A stretch of DNA of 64,000 bases from Pontibacter actiniarum (GTDB lineage: Bacteria; Bacteroidota; Bacteroidia; Cytophagales; Hymenobacteraceae). The stretch lies in the NCBI RefSeq assembly GCF_003585765.1, contig NZ_CP021235.1, forward strand, positions 2,728,001 through 2,792,000, given 5' to 3'. The translations under genes and the position numbers were made by a program. Positions 52,873-61,277 of the stretch are shown in pieces. Position 1 is the stretch's first letter, and every line of letters begins with the position of its first letter. The notes under the pieces are model-generated. The model did not search any database, was not told the DNA's origin, and was given only the letters and a program-made list of their open reading frames with translations.

Positions 52873-53152
52873 TTTTTATGGAGGAGCATTCTGGCGCCCC
52901 CCCCCGCTTGTTCCCCCGCCTGTCCCTGCTTCTACTGCCATTCCGCCACCTCTGCCTAACCCCCTTTCTGGCAACTGCAGAGCTCTCCATCAACATGGGC
53001 AGAAGGTGTTTTAGGCTGCAGGCTTCCAACTATTTAAGCGAAGGCAGCGGCAACGCAGGAGTTTCTCCTGAACCAGCAGTTACATCATGGCCTCCAGAGC
53101 GGTGCAACAGGAAAGAATAGCGCCGGCGGGCCGAACCTTTAGGCAAAGCCAT

Positions 53153-53160
53153 TATATTTG
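53153..53160 (+). promoter_or_regulatory. -7 element TATATTTG before the ECF sigma gene
   Basis: The element lies only 10 bases before GTG 53171, with GGAGG in between. This supports a very short leader and a GTG start. Confidence 0.6.
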
Positions 53161-53170
53161 TAACGGAGGT

Positions 53171-53749
53171 GTGGACATCACCCAGCACCTTCCAGCAGCT
53201 GAAACACCCTTGGAAGACAAAGAGCTTTTAGAGAAATTCGCCCAGCCTGAGAGCCGTAACATGGCCTTTAACCAACTTGTGCGCAAGTACCAGCAAAAGA
53301 TCTACTGGCACATCCGCAAGATGGTGATCGACCATGACGACGCCGACGACCTGACGCAGGAGGTATTTCTGAAAGTATGGAAGAACCTGGACAATTTCCG
53401 GCAGGATGCGCAGCTATACACCTGGATTTACCGTATTGCCACCAACGAGTGCCTTTCCTTCCTTTCCAGCAAAAAACGGAGGTTTTTCCTGCCCCTGAAC
53501 GATGTAACCGCCGAGCTGATGGAAAAGGTGGCGTCCTCCCCCGACCTGGCGGGCGATGAAGTACAGCAGAAGCTACAGAAAGCCATCCTGCGCCTACCCG
53601 ACAAGCAGCGCCTCGTCTTCAACATGAAGTATTTTGATGAGATGAAGTATGAGGAGATGTCGCAGATACTGGGCACTTCCGTGGGGGCCCTGAAGGCCTC
53701 TTACCACATTGCCGTGAAAAAAGTAGAGGAATTTCTAAAGCAGGATTAA
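53171..53749 (+). CDS. ECF RNA polymerase sigma factor
   Basis: The 192-residue ECF sigma has region 2 from AFNQLVRKYQQKIYWHIRKM to DDADDLTQEVFLKVWKNL, then YTWIYRIATNECLSFL. Region 4 is near the end: LRLPDKQRLVFNMKYFDEMK and YEEMSQILGTSVGALKASYH. It directs transcription of stress or envelope genes. GTG 53171 keeps the conserved N-terminal ELLEKFAQPESR stretch; longer forms cross the promoter. Two downstream genes look like its anti-sigma-like and sensor partners. Confidence 0.93.
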   Translation: MDITQHLPAAETPLEDKELLEKFAQPESRNMAFNQLVRKYQQKIYWHIRKMVIDHDDADDLTQEVFLKVWKNLDNFRQDAQLYTWIYRIATNECLSFLSSKKRRFFLPLNDVTAELMEKVASSPDLAGDEVQQKLQKAILRLPDKQRLVFNMKYFDEMKYEEMSQILGTSVGALKASYHIAVKKVEEFLKQD

Positions 53750-53793
53750 ACTTTAAACCACGAGGCGCATCTAACGATATAGAGTTCACCAAC

Positions 53794-54222
53794 ATGAATA
53801 AAAACCTAAAGCTCAGCGACATACCAAAGCGCAACCCGTACCAGGTGCCCGAAGGCTACTTCGACCGCCTGCCGATGCGTGTGATGGAGCAAACCGCCTC
53901 CCGTGAAAAGCCAGCCTGGCAACAGGTGCTGTGGCGGCCTGTGCGCCTGGCAACGGCTCCGCTGGCCCTGCTACTGCTTCTTGCGGGCGTGTATGTGGCC
54001 AACCTGCCGGAGCAGCCGGAGCAGCAGCTAGTAAACCTGGCCGCGGTCTCTGACACGGACATTGTGCAGTACCTGAGCACCTACGCCACACTGGAAACAA
54101 CGGACTTTGAAGAGCTCAGCACCCTGCGGGAACAGGAGTTGCCCGCCGAGCTTTTAAACGTGAGTGCAACAGCCGCCGAAGAGGAGCTGGAATATTATAC
54201 CCTGGACGATATTGAATACTAA
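53794..54222 (+). CDS. anti-sigma-like membrane protein
   Basis: The 142-residue protein begins with NPYQVPEGYFDRLPMRVM (14-31), the motif seen in Bacteroidota proteins encoded next to ECF sigmas. One membrane segment (about 49-71) separates a short cytoplasmic part from an acidic outer domain. No zinc-binding ZAS motif is visible, so it is not a classic zinc anti-sigma. Given the operon order sigma-this-Spy-like, it probably regulates the sigma factor. Confidence 0.75.
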   Translation: MNKNLKLSDIPKRNPYQVPEGYFDRLPMRVMEQTASREKPAWQQVLWRPVRLATAPLALLLLLAGVYVANLPEQPEQQLVNLAAVSDTDIVQYLSTYATLETTDFEELSTLREQELPAELLNVSATAAEEELEYYTLDDIEY

Positions 54223-54228
54223 TCACCC

Positions 54229-54684
54229 ATGAAGCATTACCTTTTTATTTTGATTTTATGCTGCGCACTCACCACCCTTGGCAGTACAGCTGCCTTGGCG
54301 CAGGAGGGCAGCAAACAGGAACGCCGGGAAAACGTGGAGGCGGCAAAAACGGCCTTCCTGACGGATAAGATGGAGCTTACAGCAGAGCAGGCCCAAAAGT
54401 TCTGGCCCCTTTACAACGAGTACGAGAGCAAGCGGCGCACCCTCGTTAAAGGCTACCGCAGCGGCTACAGAGAGAATGTGGAGGAGCTGAGCGAGCAGGA
54501 GGCAAAAACCAGGCTAGACAATATGTTCGTCATCAAAGAGCGAGAACTGAACCTGGAGAAGGAATACGCCAACAAGTACCTGCGCATCATTTCTTCCAAG
54601 CAGCTGATAAAGCTGTACCGCGGCGAGCGGGAGTTTACCAAAATGCTCCTGAAGCGCCTGGATGACAGAAGCGCAAGCAACTGA
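54229..54684 (+). CDS. periplasmic Spy/CpxP-like protein
   Basis: The 151-residue protein has a signal peptide (1-25, ending ALAQ). It is then all-helical and charged. LTAEQAQKFWPLYNEYESKR is the LTxxQ-like motif typical of Spy/CpxP-like periplasmic proteins in Bacteroidota. Such proteins act as chaperones or metal-stress sensors. It starts six bases after the anti-sigma-like gene, completing a three-gene envelope-stress operon. Confidence 0.8.
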   Translation: MKHYLFILILCCALTTLGSTAALAQEGSKQERRENVEAAKTAFLTDKMELTAEQAQKFWPLYNEYESKRRTLVKGYRSGYRENVEELSEQEAKTRLDNMFVIKERELNLEKEYANKYLRIISSKQLIKLYRGEREFTKMLLKRLDDRSASN

Positions 54685-54709
54685 ATTTCAATTGGCTAAA
54701 GTTGAAAAG

Positions 54710-54750
54710 GAGAAGGCACTACCGTAACCGGAGTGCCTTTCTCTTTCTTT
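54710..54750 (+). terminator. terminator after the sigma operon
   Basis: GAGAAGGCACT (54710-54720) pairs with AGTGCCTTTCTC (54732-54743) with one bulged T. TTTCTTTATACTTT follows. Confidence 0.75.
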
Positions 54751-54786
54751 ATACTTTCTCTGCTTCAGATCAGAAAAGCATCTTTG

Positions 54787-56595
54787 TCAGGAGTTCTTCT
54801 GCTCGGCAATCCACTCATCCACCTTCTTCTCCAGCACGGCCAGGGGCATAACGCCGCCTTTCAGGATCACATCATGGAAGGCACTGATGGAGAACCTGTC
54901 GCCTAGTTGCTGCTCTGCCCGCTGGCGCAGTTCCTTTATCTTCAGCTCCCCTATTTTATAGCTCAGGGCCTGCCCCGGCAGGGCCATGTAACGCTCTATC
55001 TCGGCCACGGCGGCCTCGCGGCTCGTCAGCTCGTTATCCAGTGAGTACTGGATGGCTTGCTCCCGGGTCCACCCTTTGGCGTGCATCCCTACATCCACCA
55101 CCAGCCGGATGGCCCGGTGCATTTCATCGCTCAGGCGCCCGAAGTACTGGTAGGGGTCTGTGTAAAGGCCCAGCTCTTTGCCGAGGCTCTCCGCGTACAA
55201 AGCCCACCCCTCGCCAAAGGCGCCGTACCAGGCGTACTGCCGGAACCGTGGCAAACCCTCCTGCTCCTGCTGAATGGAGATCTGGTAGTGGTGCCCCGGA
55301 ATGGCTTCGTGCAGGAAGAGCGACTCCATGCCTACCATGTTGTACTTGCCGGCGTCCAGAATCGGCACATAGAAGATTCCCGGCCGGGAGCCGTCCGGCG
55401 CAGGCGGGTTATACTCCGCACTCGCCGATGCCGCCCGGAACGCCTCCGTCTGCCGCACCTCAAACTTCGATTTTGGGGTGATGCCGAACAGTTTGCCCAG
55501 CTGCGGCTCCATGCGCTGCGCTATCGCATCATAGGCGCCAAGCACCTCCTCCGGCGAGTTGAAGGGAGTGAATTTCGGGTTGTCGTTGACGTACTTGAAG
55601 AACGCAGCCAGATCACCTTTAAAACCCACCTGCTCTTTTACCTGCTCCATTTCACCCCGGATGCGGGCCACCTCCTGCTGCCCTATCTCAAAAATCTGGT
55701 CGGGCGTCATGTCAGTGGTAGTCCAGTAGCGCACCAGGAACCTGTAGTACTCATCGCCCCCCTTGATGCCGCTAATACCGGTGGTGGCACGGCTCTTGGG
55801 CAGGTACTCCTGCTGCATAAAGTCATACAGCTTTTTGTAGGTCGGGATCACCTCCTCCTGGATGGCCTTGGTGTAAGCCCGGCGAATGCTGTCTTTTTGC
55901 GAAGCGGTAAAGTTATCCGGCAGGTTTTCCACCGGAGCCCAGAAAATGGTTTTGGTGGGCTCGTCGACCACCATGGCCTGCAGCTGGGGCAGTACTTTTT
56001 GGGTGAGGGTGCGCGGGAGCACGACTCCCATACGTATCCCTTTGCGCATGTTGGCTATGGCCGTATCGCCCCAGACGGTGAAGCCTTTTATACGCCCCAG
56101 GAAGTCCTGGTAGTCTTCCGGAGTTTTAAAGGGCTGGTTGCTGGAGCCAGACCCCAGCTGTGCCATGGTGATAGGCAGGCTCCAGAACTGGTTAATCGGC
56201 AGCAGGCTGGCAGGCTGCTCCAGCCCCTCCAGCGACACCTCCATTTCATACTTAAAGATATCGTAGCTGACCTGCTCCTGCTCGTTAAGCTGGCTGCGGT
56301 CGATGGCTTTGATCTTGCCCAGGTAGCGCTGATACAGCTGGCGCACCTGCTCCTGGTGCTGCTGGCTCAGGTCGTTGGGCAACTGATCGTTGTAGCGGTT
56401 ATCGGCGATGGCAGTAGCCTCCAGCGGAAACAGCTTCAGGCGCTCCTCATAGTAGTTCTCAAAGAGCCGGGCAAGGTTTTGCTCAGCGGCCACCGCTTCA
56501 GAGCCTTGCTGTTGTTCGGATGTGCGGGAGCAGCTAACGGCGCCGAGCGACGCCGCCACCAGCACGGCACATAAAGTGAGTCGATGTTTTTTCAT
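54787..56595 (-). CDS. DUF885-family lipoprotein (putative metallopeptidase)
   Basis: The 602-residue protein has a lipoprotein signal (LTLCAVLVAASLGAVSC, Cys22). DUF885 features are the putative zinc motif FLHEAIPGHHYQI and a later LTSREAAVAEIERYMALPGQ. Most of the protein is helical. DUF885 proteins are predicted M32/M3-like peptidases, but activity is rarely shown. The ATG at 56595 gives the lipobox; the longer frame from 56793 lacks a signal and is AT-rich, so it is excluded. Confidence 0.88.
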   Translation of the reverse strand: MKKHRLTLCAVLVAASLGAVSCSRTSEQQQGSEAVAAEQNLARLFENYYEERLKLFPLEATAIADNRYNDQLPNDLSQQHQEQVRQLYQRYLGKIKAIDRSQLNEQEQVSYDIFKYEMEVSLEGLEQPASLLPINQFWSLPITMAQLGSGSSNQPFKTPEDYQDFLGRIKGFTVWGDTAIANMRKGIRMGVVLPRTLTQKVLPQLQAMVVDEPTKTIFWAPVENLPDNFTASQKDSIRRAYTKAIQEEVIPTYKKLYDFMQQEYLPKSRATTGISGIKGGDEYYRFLVRYWTTTDMTPDQIFEIGQQEVARIRGEMEQVKEQVGFKGDLAAFFKYVNDNPKFTPFNSPEEVLGAYDAIAQRMEPQLGKLFGITPKSKFEVRQTEAFRAASASAEYNPPAPDGSRPGIFYVPILDAGKYNMVGMESLFLHEAIPGHHYQISIQQEQEGLPRFRQYAWYGAFGEGWALYAESLGKELGLYTDPYQYFGRLSDEMHRAIRLVVDVGMHAKGWTREQAIQYSLDNELTSREAAVAEIERYMALPGQALSYKIGELKIKELRQRAEQQLGDRFSISAFHDVILKGGVMPLAVLEKKVDEWIAEQKNS

Positions 56596-56782
56596 AGGCT
56601 TTTGATTTAAAAACGGGAAAGAGGGCACTCTAAAGAGAAAAGCACTCCATCTATGCCTTAAAATAACAAAAAAAGGTGAGACTTTACGCCTCACCTCCTC
56701 CATAGGTGCTATCTGCCTTCTTGCTTTGCTTCGGTCCTTCCAAAGTACACCGCGTGGCCAAAGGAAGGCAAACCGGTATTGG

Positions 56783-57502
56783 CTAGTACGCATCCATAAG
56801 AAAGTGAATTTCTTCCGTAGTTTTAAACTCCATCGGCTTCTGGCCCTGCAGGAAAACGCGTGCCGTGTGTGGCCCCAGCAGCTTTACGCCATCGCCCTTC
56901 ACCCGCAGCATACTGCCTTCACGGAGGCCGATCACCGGCTGGCGGTTATGGTGGTGAAACTCAGCGATGCGGGTATCCCGGGTTTCGCCCATGTGCGTGG
57001 AGTTCGGGTCCGGGTCCTGAAAGTGCGGGTTGATGTTGAAAGGCACCAGTTGCAGCGCGTCAAAGGTTTTCACGTGCACAATGGGCATATCGTTGGTTGT
57101 GCCGATGGTTCTGCCTGCCACATTTGTGCCGGCGCTGGTGCCCATGTACGGCATGCCCTTCAGCACGCGGTGGCGCAGCGGCTCCACCAGCTTATTGGCG
57201 TACAGGTTGCGCAGCAGCACAAAGGTATTGCCGCCGCCAATAAACACGGCCTCTGCCTCGTTTACGGCCTTCACCGGGTCGTCGTACTCGTGCACGCCGC
57301 TCACGCTGATGCCCCACCTCTCGAATGCCTCACGCGCCTTGGCGGTGTAGTCGGAGTGCGAAATGCCTCCCGGACGGGCGTAAGGTATAAACAGGATGCT
57401 CTTTTTCCCTTCCAGCAGGGACTTTATCTCTTCTTCGGCGTGCTCCAGGTAGCCGGTGCCGTGCGTGGTCGAGGTGCTGATCAATAGTAAGTTTCTGCTC
57501 AT
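56783..57502 (-). CDS. pepE: peptidase E (S51 aspartyl dipeptidase)
   Basis: The 239-residue protein is an S51 peptidase. Its nucleophile serine lies in MGTSAGTNVAGRT, with EAVFIGGGNTFVLLRNLY before it and DALQLVPFNINPHFQDPD with the catalytic His after. It removes N-terminal Asp from dipeptides. ATG 57502 is preferred to a TTG two codons upstream. A TACCTTTG element ends four bases before the ATG, so it may be leaderless. Confidence 0.93.
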   Translation of the reverse strand: MSRNLLLISTSTTHGTGYLEHAEEEIKSLLEGKKSILFIPYARPGGISHSDYTAKAREAFERWGISVSGVHEYDDPVKAVNEAEAVFIGGGNTFVLLRNLYANKLVEPLRHRVLKGMPYMGTSAGTNVAGRTIGTTNDMPIVHVKTFDALQLVPFNINPHFQDPDPNSTHMGETRDTRIAEFHHHNRQPVIGLREGSMLRVKGDGVKLLGPHTARVFLQGQKPMEFKTTEEIHFLMDAY

Positions 57503-57505
57503 ACC

Positions 57506-57513
57506 CAAAGGTA
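57506..57513 (-). promoter_or_regulatory. -7 element TACCTTTG before pepE
   Basis: The element sits so close to the ATG that transcription should start at or within a base or two of it, giving a leaderless or near-leaderless mRNA. Confidence 0.55.
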
Positions 57514-57642
57514 TAAATTTTGAGTGGGTGAAGGAGCAAGCAAGCCGATTTTGATTGCCGGGAATTAGGAGAGGGCCGGGAAATTAACAGCTGCAGCAGG
57601 CTCAAAGCACGCCCCATGGCCGCAACTGCCTTTACTGCGGCA

Positions 57643-57903
57643 CTACTTCTTTCGCTTGTGGTGCTTGAGCCTGAGCTTGATTGTCTCGGTGTAGGGGTCC
57701 AGCTGGCGGTAGCTGGTAAGCGCGCGCACCAGGCCAATGCTCTTAAGGTCATACAGGAACCACAGCTCCACATAAAAGTCGTGCAGCCAGTAGAGATCTA
57801 TCTTACACCAGCCCTTGATGCGATGGTGCAGGTAATGCCCCTGCTCCAGGGCCAGCTCAGCCTGCAGGTGTGGCGGCAGCTCATTAAATTCTTCGGCAGT
57901 CAT
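57643..57903 (-). CDS. small hypothetical protein
   Basis: The 86-residue protein is soluble, with an aromatic/Leu-rich middle (LYWLHDFYVELWFLYDLK) and a basic end (LRLKHHKRKK). I recognise no family. Start ATG 57903 is clear. It is in the same direction as, and 90 bases downstream of, another small hypothetical gene, with a terminator between them. Confidence 0.55.
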   Translation of the reverse strand: MTAEEFNELPPHLQAELALEQGHYLHHRIKGWCKIDLYWLHDFYVELWFLYDLKSIGLVRALTSYRQLDPYTETIKLRLKHHKRKK

Positions 57904-57940
57904 GGGTAAATATCTACTTCACTATCCAACATTTTATAAA

Positions 57941-57963
57941 AAAGGCTGCGCAAGGCAGCCTTT
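57941..57963 (-). terminator. terminator between two small genes
   Basis: AAAGGCTGC (57941-57949) pairs with GCAGCCTTT (57955-57963); on the minus strand TTTTTATA follows. Confidence 0.75.
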
Positions 57964-57993
57964 ATAGTTTAACGTAAATTTCCTGAGTTTGGT

Positions 57994-58254
57994 CTAGTTC
58001 AGGTGCAGGGTGTACAGCTCGAAGCGTGTAGAGGCAAAACTCCAGTGCGACGGCGAGGGGTGAATCTCTATCCCATCCTCATCCATGATAGTGACAGCAA
58101 ATCCGTCGCCCTGGTTAAGAGGCTCCGTGAAGTGCTTCACAGGATACACCTTTCCTTCTTCGATCCACTCATCCGGAGCGAAGGCTGGCATCGACGCATC
58201 CACGCACTTCGCGTAAACGGCCATATAGCTTGGGGGTACGAATAAATTAACCAT
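57994..58254 (-). CDS. small hypothetical protein
   Basis: The 86-residue protein is acidic and soluble, with a PPSYMAVYAKCVDASM start and an IEEGKVYPVKHF strand typical of small SH3-like or beta folds. Its pattern (lack of membrane segments, many aromatic residues) suggests a compact beta protein. No named family. Start ATG 58254. Confidence 0.55.
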   Translation of the reverse strand: MVNLFVPPSYMAVYAKCVDASMPAFAPDEWIEEGKVYPVKHFTEPLNQGDGFAVTIMDEDGIEIHPSPSHWSFASTRFELYTLHLN

Positions 58255-58522
58255 ATTAGATAAACATTTCCAGAAAGATAAAAAATTCCTGCATAACAGG
58301 AAATTAGCGGTGCCATATTTATGCGGCCCACACGCCGAAACTCAAAAAGCGTGCCTCGGCAAGTATAACCTGCAAACGCACCAGAGGTTTACAGAAATTA
58401 TGACACGCTGGCGTACCTTATGGCCGTACTGGCGAAGTACTCCCCCGGAATTGGCAGCTTAATCGGCAGATGTTCCGTATGAACAAGTTCGAGTTTGAAC
58501 TATAGCATAATAAAACAGGCTT

Positions 58523-59620
58523 ATGGAAGCAGCATCACAAAAAAGCAGGAGCAGCCACAGGCACTCCTTTGTCGCGGCACCGCGCGTGTGGGGGCTCAAA
58601 ACGGTATTTGTAAACCTTTACTACGCGGCAAACCCGGATGGCTCCTGGGTGTTGATAGACACAGGCGTGCCCGGTTCGGCCGCGAAGGTGAAGCAGGCGG
58701 CAGAGGAGATCTTTGGCAAGGACAACCGGCCACGCGCCATCTTACTCACCCACGGCCACTTCGACCACATTGGCTCCGTTAAGGAGTTGGCCGAAGAGTG
58801 GGATGTGCCGGTGTACGCCCACCCCATGGAACTTCCATATATCACCGGCTTGTCCAGCTACCCCCCGCCAGACCCAAGTGTAGGCGGCGGTGCGATGGCT
58901 TACATGGCGTTTGCCTACCCCAAAAAACCTATCAACATTAAAAGCAGGGTGGAGTTGCTGCCACCGGACGGGTCTGTTCCGGGCCTGGAAGGCTGGAAGT
59001 GGCTGCACACCCCCGGCCACAGCCCGGGGCACGTCTCTTTTTTCCGGGAGGAGGACAGGACGCTGATCGTGGGCGACGCCTTCAGCACCCGCGATGCGGA
59101 GTCGGCGGTGGCCGTGATGACGGAGAAGCGCGAAGTACACGGGCCTCCGGCGTATTTTACACCGGACTGGGGCTCTGCGCACCACTCCGTAGAAAAGCTC
59201 TATGAGTTGCAGCCGGAGATTGCCGCCTCCGGGCACGGCATGCCCATGCGCGGCAGAGAGCTGCAGCAGCAACTGGAGCGCCTGGTGCATGAGTTCTGGA
59301 TCGTGGCCGTACCGAAGCACGGCCGCTATATACACGAGCCCGCCGTAACAGATGAGTACGGCGTGATATCGGTGCCGCCAGCAGCCAGCAACCCCGTGCC
59401 GAAGGTAATGGCAGTGGCAGGTGCTGTGGCCATAGCGGGGCTGGCATGGGCCGCCTGGAAAAGACGCGACAACTACAAAGAGGGGTACGGCTACGCCAAG
59501 CGGCAGCACGAGCCGCCCGCACAGCGGCCCTACTCTCACAACCGCGTGATGCAGGGAATGCCCGCCAACGTAGACCCTGACCACGACAACCCGCACGCAC
59601 ACACCAACAACTATCCATGA
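58523..59620 (+). CDS. MBL-fold metallo-hydrolase with C-terminal membrane tail
   Basis: The 365-residue protein is a metallo-beta-lactamase-fold hydrolase. THGHFDH (76-82), HTPGHSPGHVSFF and LIVGDAF supply the zinc ligands. Unusually it has a 75-residue C-terminal extension with a hydrophobic segment (MAVAGAVAIAGLAWAAW, about 295-311) and a His/Pro-rich, basic tail. It is probably membrane-bound. Related proteins act on glyoxalase-type or lactone substrates, but the substrate here is unknown. Confidence 0.9.
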   Translation: MEAASQKSRSSHRHSFVAAPRVWGLKTVFVNLYYAANPDGSWVLIDTGVPGSAAKVKQAAEEIFGKDNRPRAILLTHGHFDHIGSVKELAEEWDVPVYAHPMELPYITGLSSYPPPDPSVGGGAMAYMAFAYPKKPINIKSRVELLPPDGSVPGLEGWKWLHTPGHSPGHVSFFREEDRTLIVGDAFSTRDAESAVAVMTEKREVHGPPAYFTPDWGSAHHSVEKLYELQPEIAASGHGMPMRGRELQQQLERLVHEFWIVAVPKHGRYIHEPAVTDEYGVISVPPAASNPVPKVMAVAGAVAIAGLAWAAWKRRDNYKEGYGYAKRQHEPPAQRPYSHNRVMQGMPANVDPDHDNPHAHTNNYP

Positions 59621-59625
59621 TAAAC

Positions 59626-59657
59626 AAAACGGCCAGAAGCTTTCTTCTGGCCGTTTT
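59626..59657. terminator. bidirectional terminator
   Basis: AAAACGGCCAGAAG (59626-59639) pairs with CTTCTGGCCGTTTT (59644-59657). It lies between the MBL and a convergent small gene. Confidence 0.85.
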
Positions 59658-59676
59658 CTATTGCAATCACCTTTAC

Positions 59677-59865
59677 CTAATCGTTGCTGTGGTTCTTTCT
59701 GCCGGAGCCGCTCCTGTTGCCGCCTCCGTCCTGTTTGTTTACGGTTGCCCAGGCGCGTTTCTCCGCCTCCTTGTGGCTTACGCCCCGCTTTTCGTACCCT
59801 TCCTCAATATGTTCTGCCTTACGCTTCTGTTTATCCGTATAGGCTGATTTATCTCCTCTTGCCAT
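59677..59865 (-). CDS. small hydrophilic KGG-like/plasmid-stabilization-type protein
   Basis: The 62-residue protein is highly charged, with MARGDKSAYTDKQKRKAEHI and EEGYEKRGVSHKEAEKRAWA then a Gly-rich basic tail. This resembles small proteins often annotated as plasmid stabilization or stress-related in many bacteria. No enzyme motif. Probably DNA- or protein-binding; role unknown. Confidence 0.65.
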   Translation of the reverse strand: MARGDKSAYTDKQKRKAEHIEEGYEKRGVSHKEAEKRAWATVNKQDGGGNRSGSGRKNHSND

Positions 59866-60106
59866 TGCTTAGTCCTTTCTTTTTCGTGCGACATCATTTT
59901 CAGATTCTTAAAGCTCCATCTGGTTTACGTGCACTTTTGTAAAACGATAGCCTGTTCGCACAACAGGCGCTACCGGCAAGGTTATCAGGCACCGAAGTAT
60001 GCCGGAAGCATTCGCTTGGCTGCCCCTCCGGCAAAGTGCTTGTACCCGCGGTTTTTAAAAGTGCCTGCCTTCCCTTACCTTAAGGGCTGGGATAACGCAT
60101 AAAAAC

Positions 60107-60841
60107 ATGCTGGAGAAGAAAAGTATCTTTAACTGGAGCGGCGGAAAGGACGCTTCGCTGTGCCTGCACCACGTACTGCAGCAGCAAGAGTACAGAGTAG
60201 AGGCTCTGCTCACAACCCTGAGCAGCACAACACAGCGTGTAAGCATGCACGGGGTGCGGGAAGAACTGCTCGAACTCCAGGCAAGGAGCCTGGGTCTCCC
60301 CCTCCGGAAGCTTTACCTGCCCGAGCAAGCCAGCATGAGTGCCTACAATAGCCTGATGGAGCAAACGCTGCGCCCACTACAGCAGCAGGGTATCCGGCAC
60401 GCTGTTTTCGGCGACATTAACCTGGAGGACCTGCGCGCTTACCGGGAGCAGCAGCTGCAGCAGGTTGGCATGGAGGCCGTTTTCCCGCTGTGGGGCCGCT
60501 CCACCACTGAGCTCGTGCAGGAGTTTATGGGCCTGGGCTTTAAAGCTGTGGTGGTTTGCGTGAACGAGCGCTTACTCGATGCCTCTTTTGCAGGGCGCCC
60601 GTTTGATGCGGCTTTTCTCCGTGACCTGCCCGCCGGCGTGGACCCTGCCGGCGAGAACGGCGAGTTCCATACGTTTGTGTACGACGGCCCGATTTTTAAA
60701 GAGCCTATCCCCTATACACCAGGCGAGAAAGTGCGCAAAAGCTACGGCCCTCCAGCTTCTAAAGACGATCACTGCTTTAAAAAGGAAGACGAACCTGTTT
60801 TTGATACTGCTTTCTGGTTTTGTGATCTGCTGCCTGCGTAG
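60107..60841 (+). CDS. diphthine--ammonia ligase-like ATP-PPase
   Basis: The 244-residue protein is an N-type ATP pyrophosphatase. The PP-loop is FNWSGGKDASLCLHH (6-20). The family's HAVFGDINLEDLRAYREQQL and GVDPAGENGEFHTFVYDGP follow. In eukaryotes and archaea this family makes the final diphthamide amide on EF2. Bacterial members have unknown partners, since bacteria lack diphthamide. The stop codon lies within an inverted repeat. Confidence 0.88.
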   Translation: MLEKKSIFNWSGGKDASLCLHHVLQQQEYRVEALLTTLSSTTQRVSMHGVREELLELQARSLGLPLRKLYLPEQASMSAYNSLMEQTLRPLQQQGIRHAVFGDINLEDLRAYREQQLQQVGMEAVFPLWGRSTTELVQEFMGLGFKAVVVCVNERLLDASFAGRPFDAAFLRDLPAGVDPAGENGEFHTFVYDGPIFKEPIPYTPGEKVRKSYGPPASKDDHCFKKEDEPVFDTAFWFCDLLPA

Positions 60842-60856
60842 TAGATCACAAAACCA
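60815..60856. repeat. inverted repeat spanning a stop codon
   Basis: TGGTTTTGTGATCT (60815-60828) and AGATCACAAAACCA (60843-60856) form a perfect 14-base stem with a 14-base loop. The stop codon of the ATP-PPase gene is in the loop. Few T follow, so it is not a standard terminator. Confidence 0.7.
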
Positions 60857-61277
60857 AAGTGCAACCTTACCTGGCACAACTGCTACTTTAATCCCCACCT
60901 GTCATTTTTTCGCTGCTACACTCCTTGGAGAACGTCAACCAAATTCCCATCTGGTACAATCCCGCAGAACCCTCTTCTCAATAAAGTTCAATAAAACATA
61001 TAGCGATACTTTTACTATGCACGCAGATTGTATGATCCTACCTGCAAAGGGATGCGCCACACTTACACCAACCTGCCTTATAGCATTTTACAAAACACTG
61101 GTCTAAGTGAGTTCAGAAGAATAGAGCCGACAGTTTTATTTAAATATAAGCACACTACGATATAATTATTATAACATATTAGCATACAGTATTGGATTAG
61201 ATAATTCATAGTACCTATTTTGTCGTCGTTTTAATCCAACCACCTTATAGAGTTAAACCTTTACAACCAACCTTTTT
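60842..61277. other. 436-base AT-rich spacer before the adhesin-like gene
   Basis: The sequence becomes strongly AT-rich from about 61130. It holds no gene I can support. A TACCTATTTTG near 61212 is close to, but not, the -7 consensus. The edge of AT-rich sequence coincides with the large secreted gene. Confidence 0.5.

Larger units (their letters stand above)
52794..53170. other. 377-base spacer with terminator and sigma-gene promoter
   Basis: The left part holds the transketolase terminator (52837-52872) and the right end the promoter of the ECF gene (53153-53160). Between them no gene was recognised. Confidence 0.6.
19547..58368. repeat. over-represented octamer AAGTATAA / TTATACTT
   Basis: By eye I count 22 exact copies. 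AAGTATAA starts at 19547, 20608, 21869, 25982, 36343, 38433, 41267, 44223, 47413, 51661 and 58361. TTATACTT starts at 22328, 22334, 23975, 25390, 30746, 33539, 34013, 38680, 40360, 50343 and 54749. They lie in genes (both strands) and in spacers. None was found at 1-17,476. About one copy would be expected by chance in this length. Confidence 0.7.

Noticed and set aside
55057..56574. Long open plus-strand frame opposite the DUF885 gene
   Set aside because: Shadow of a real gene with low-quality composition (His/Leu/Arg-rich) and no family motif.
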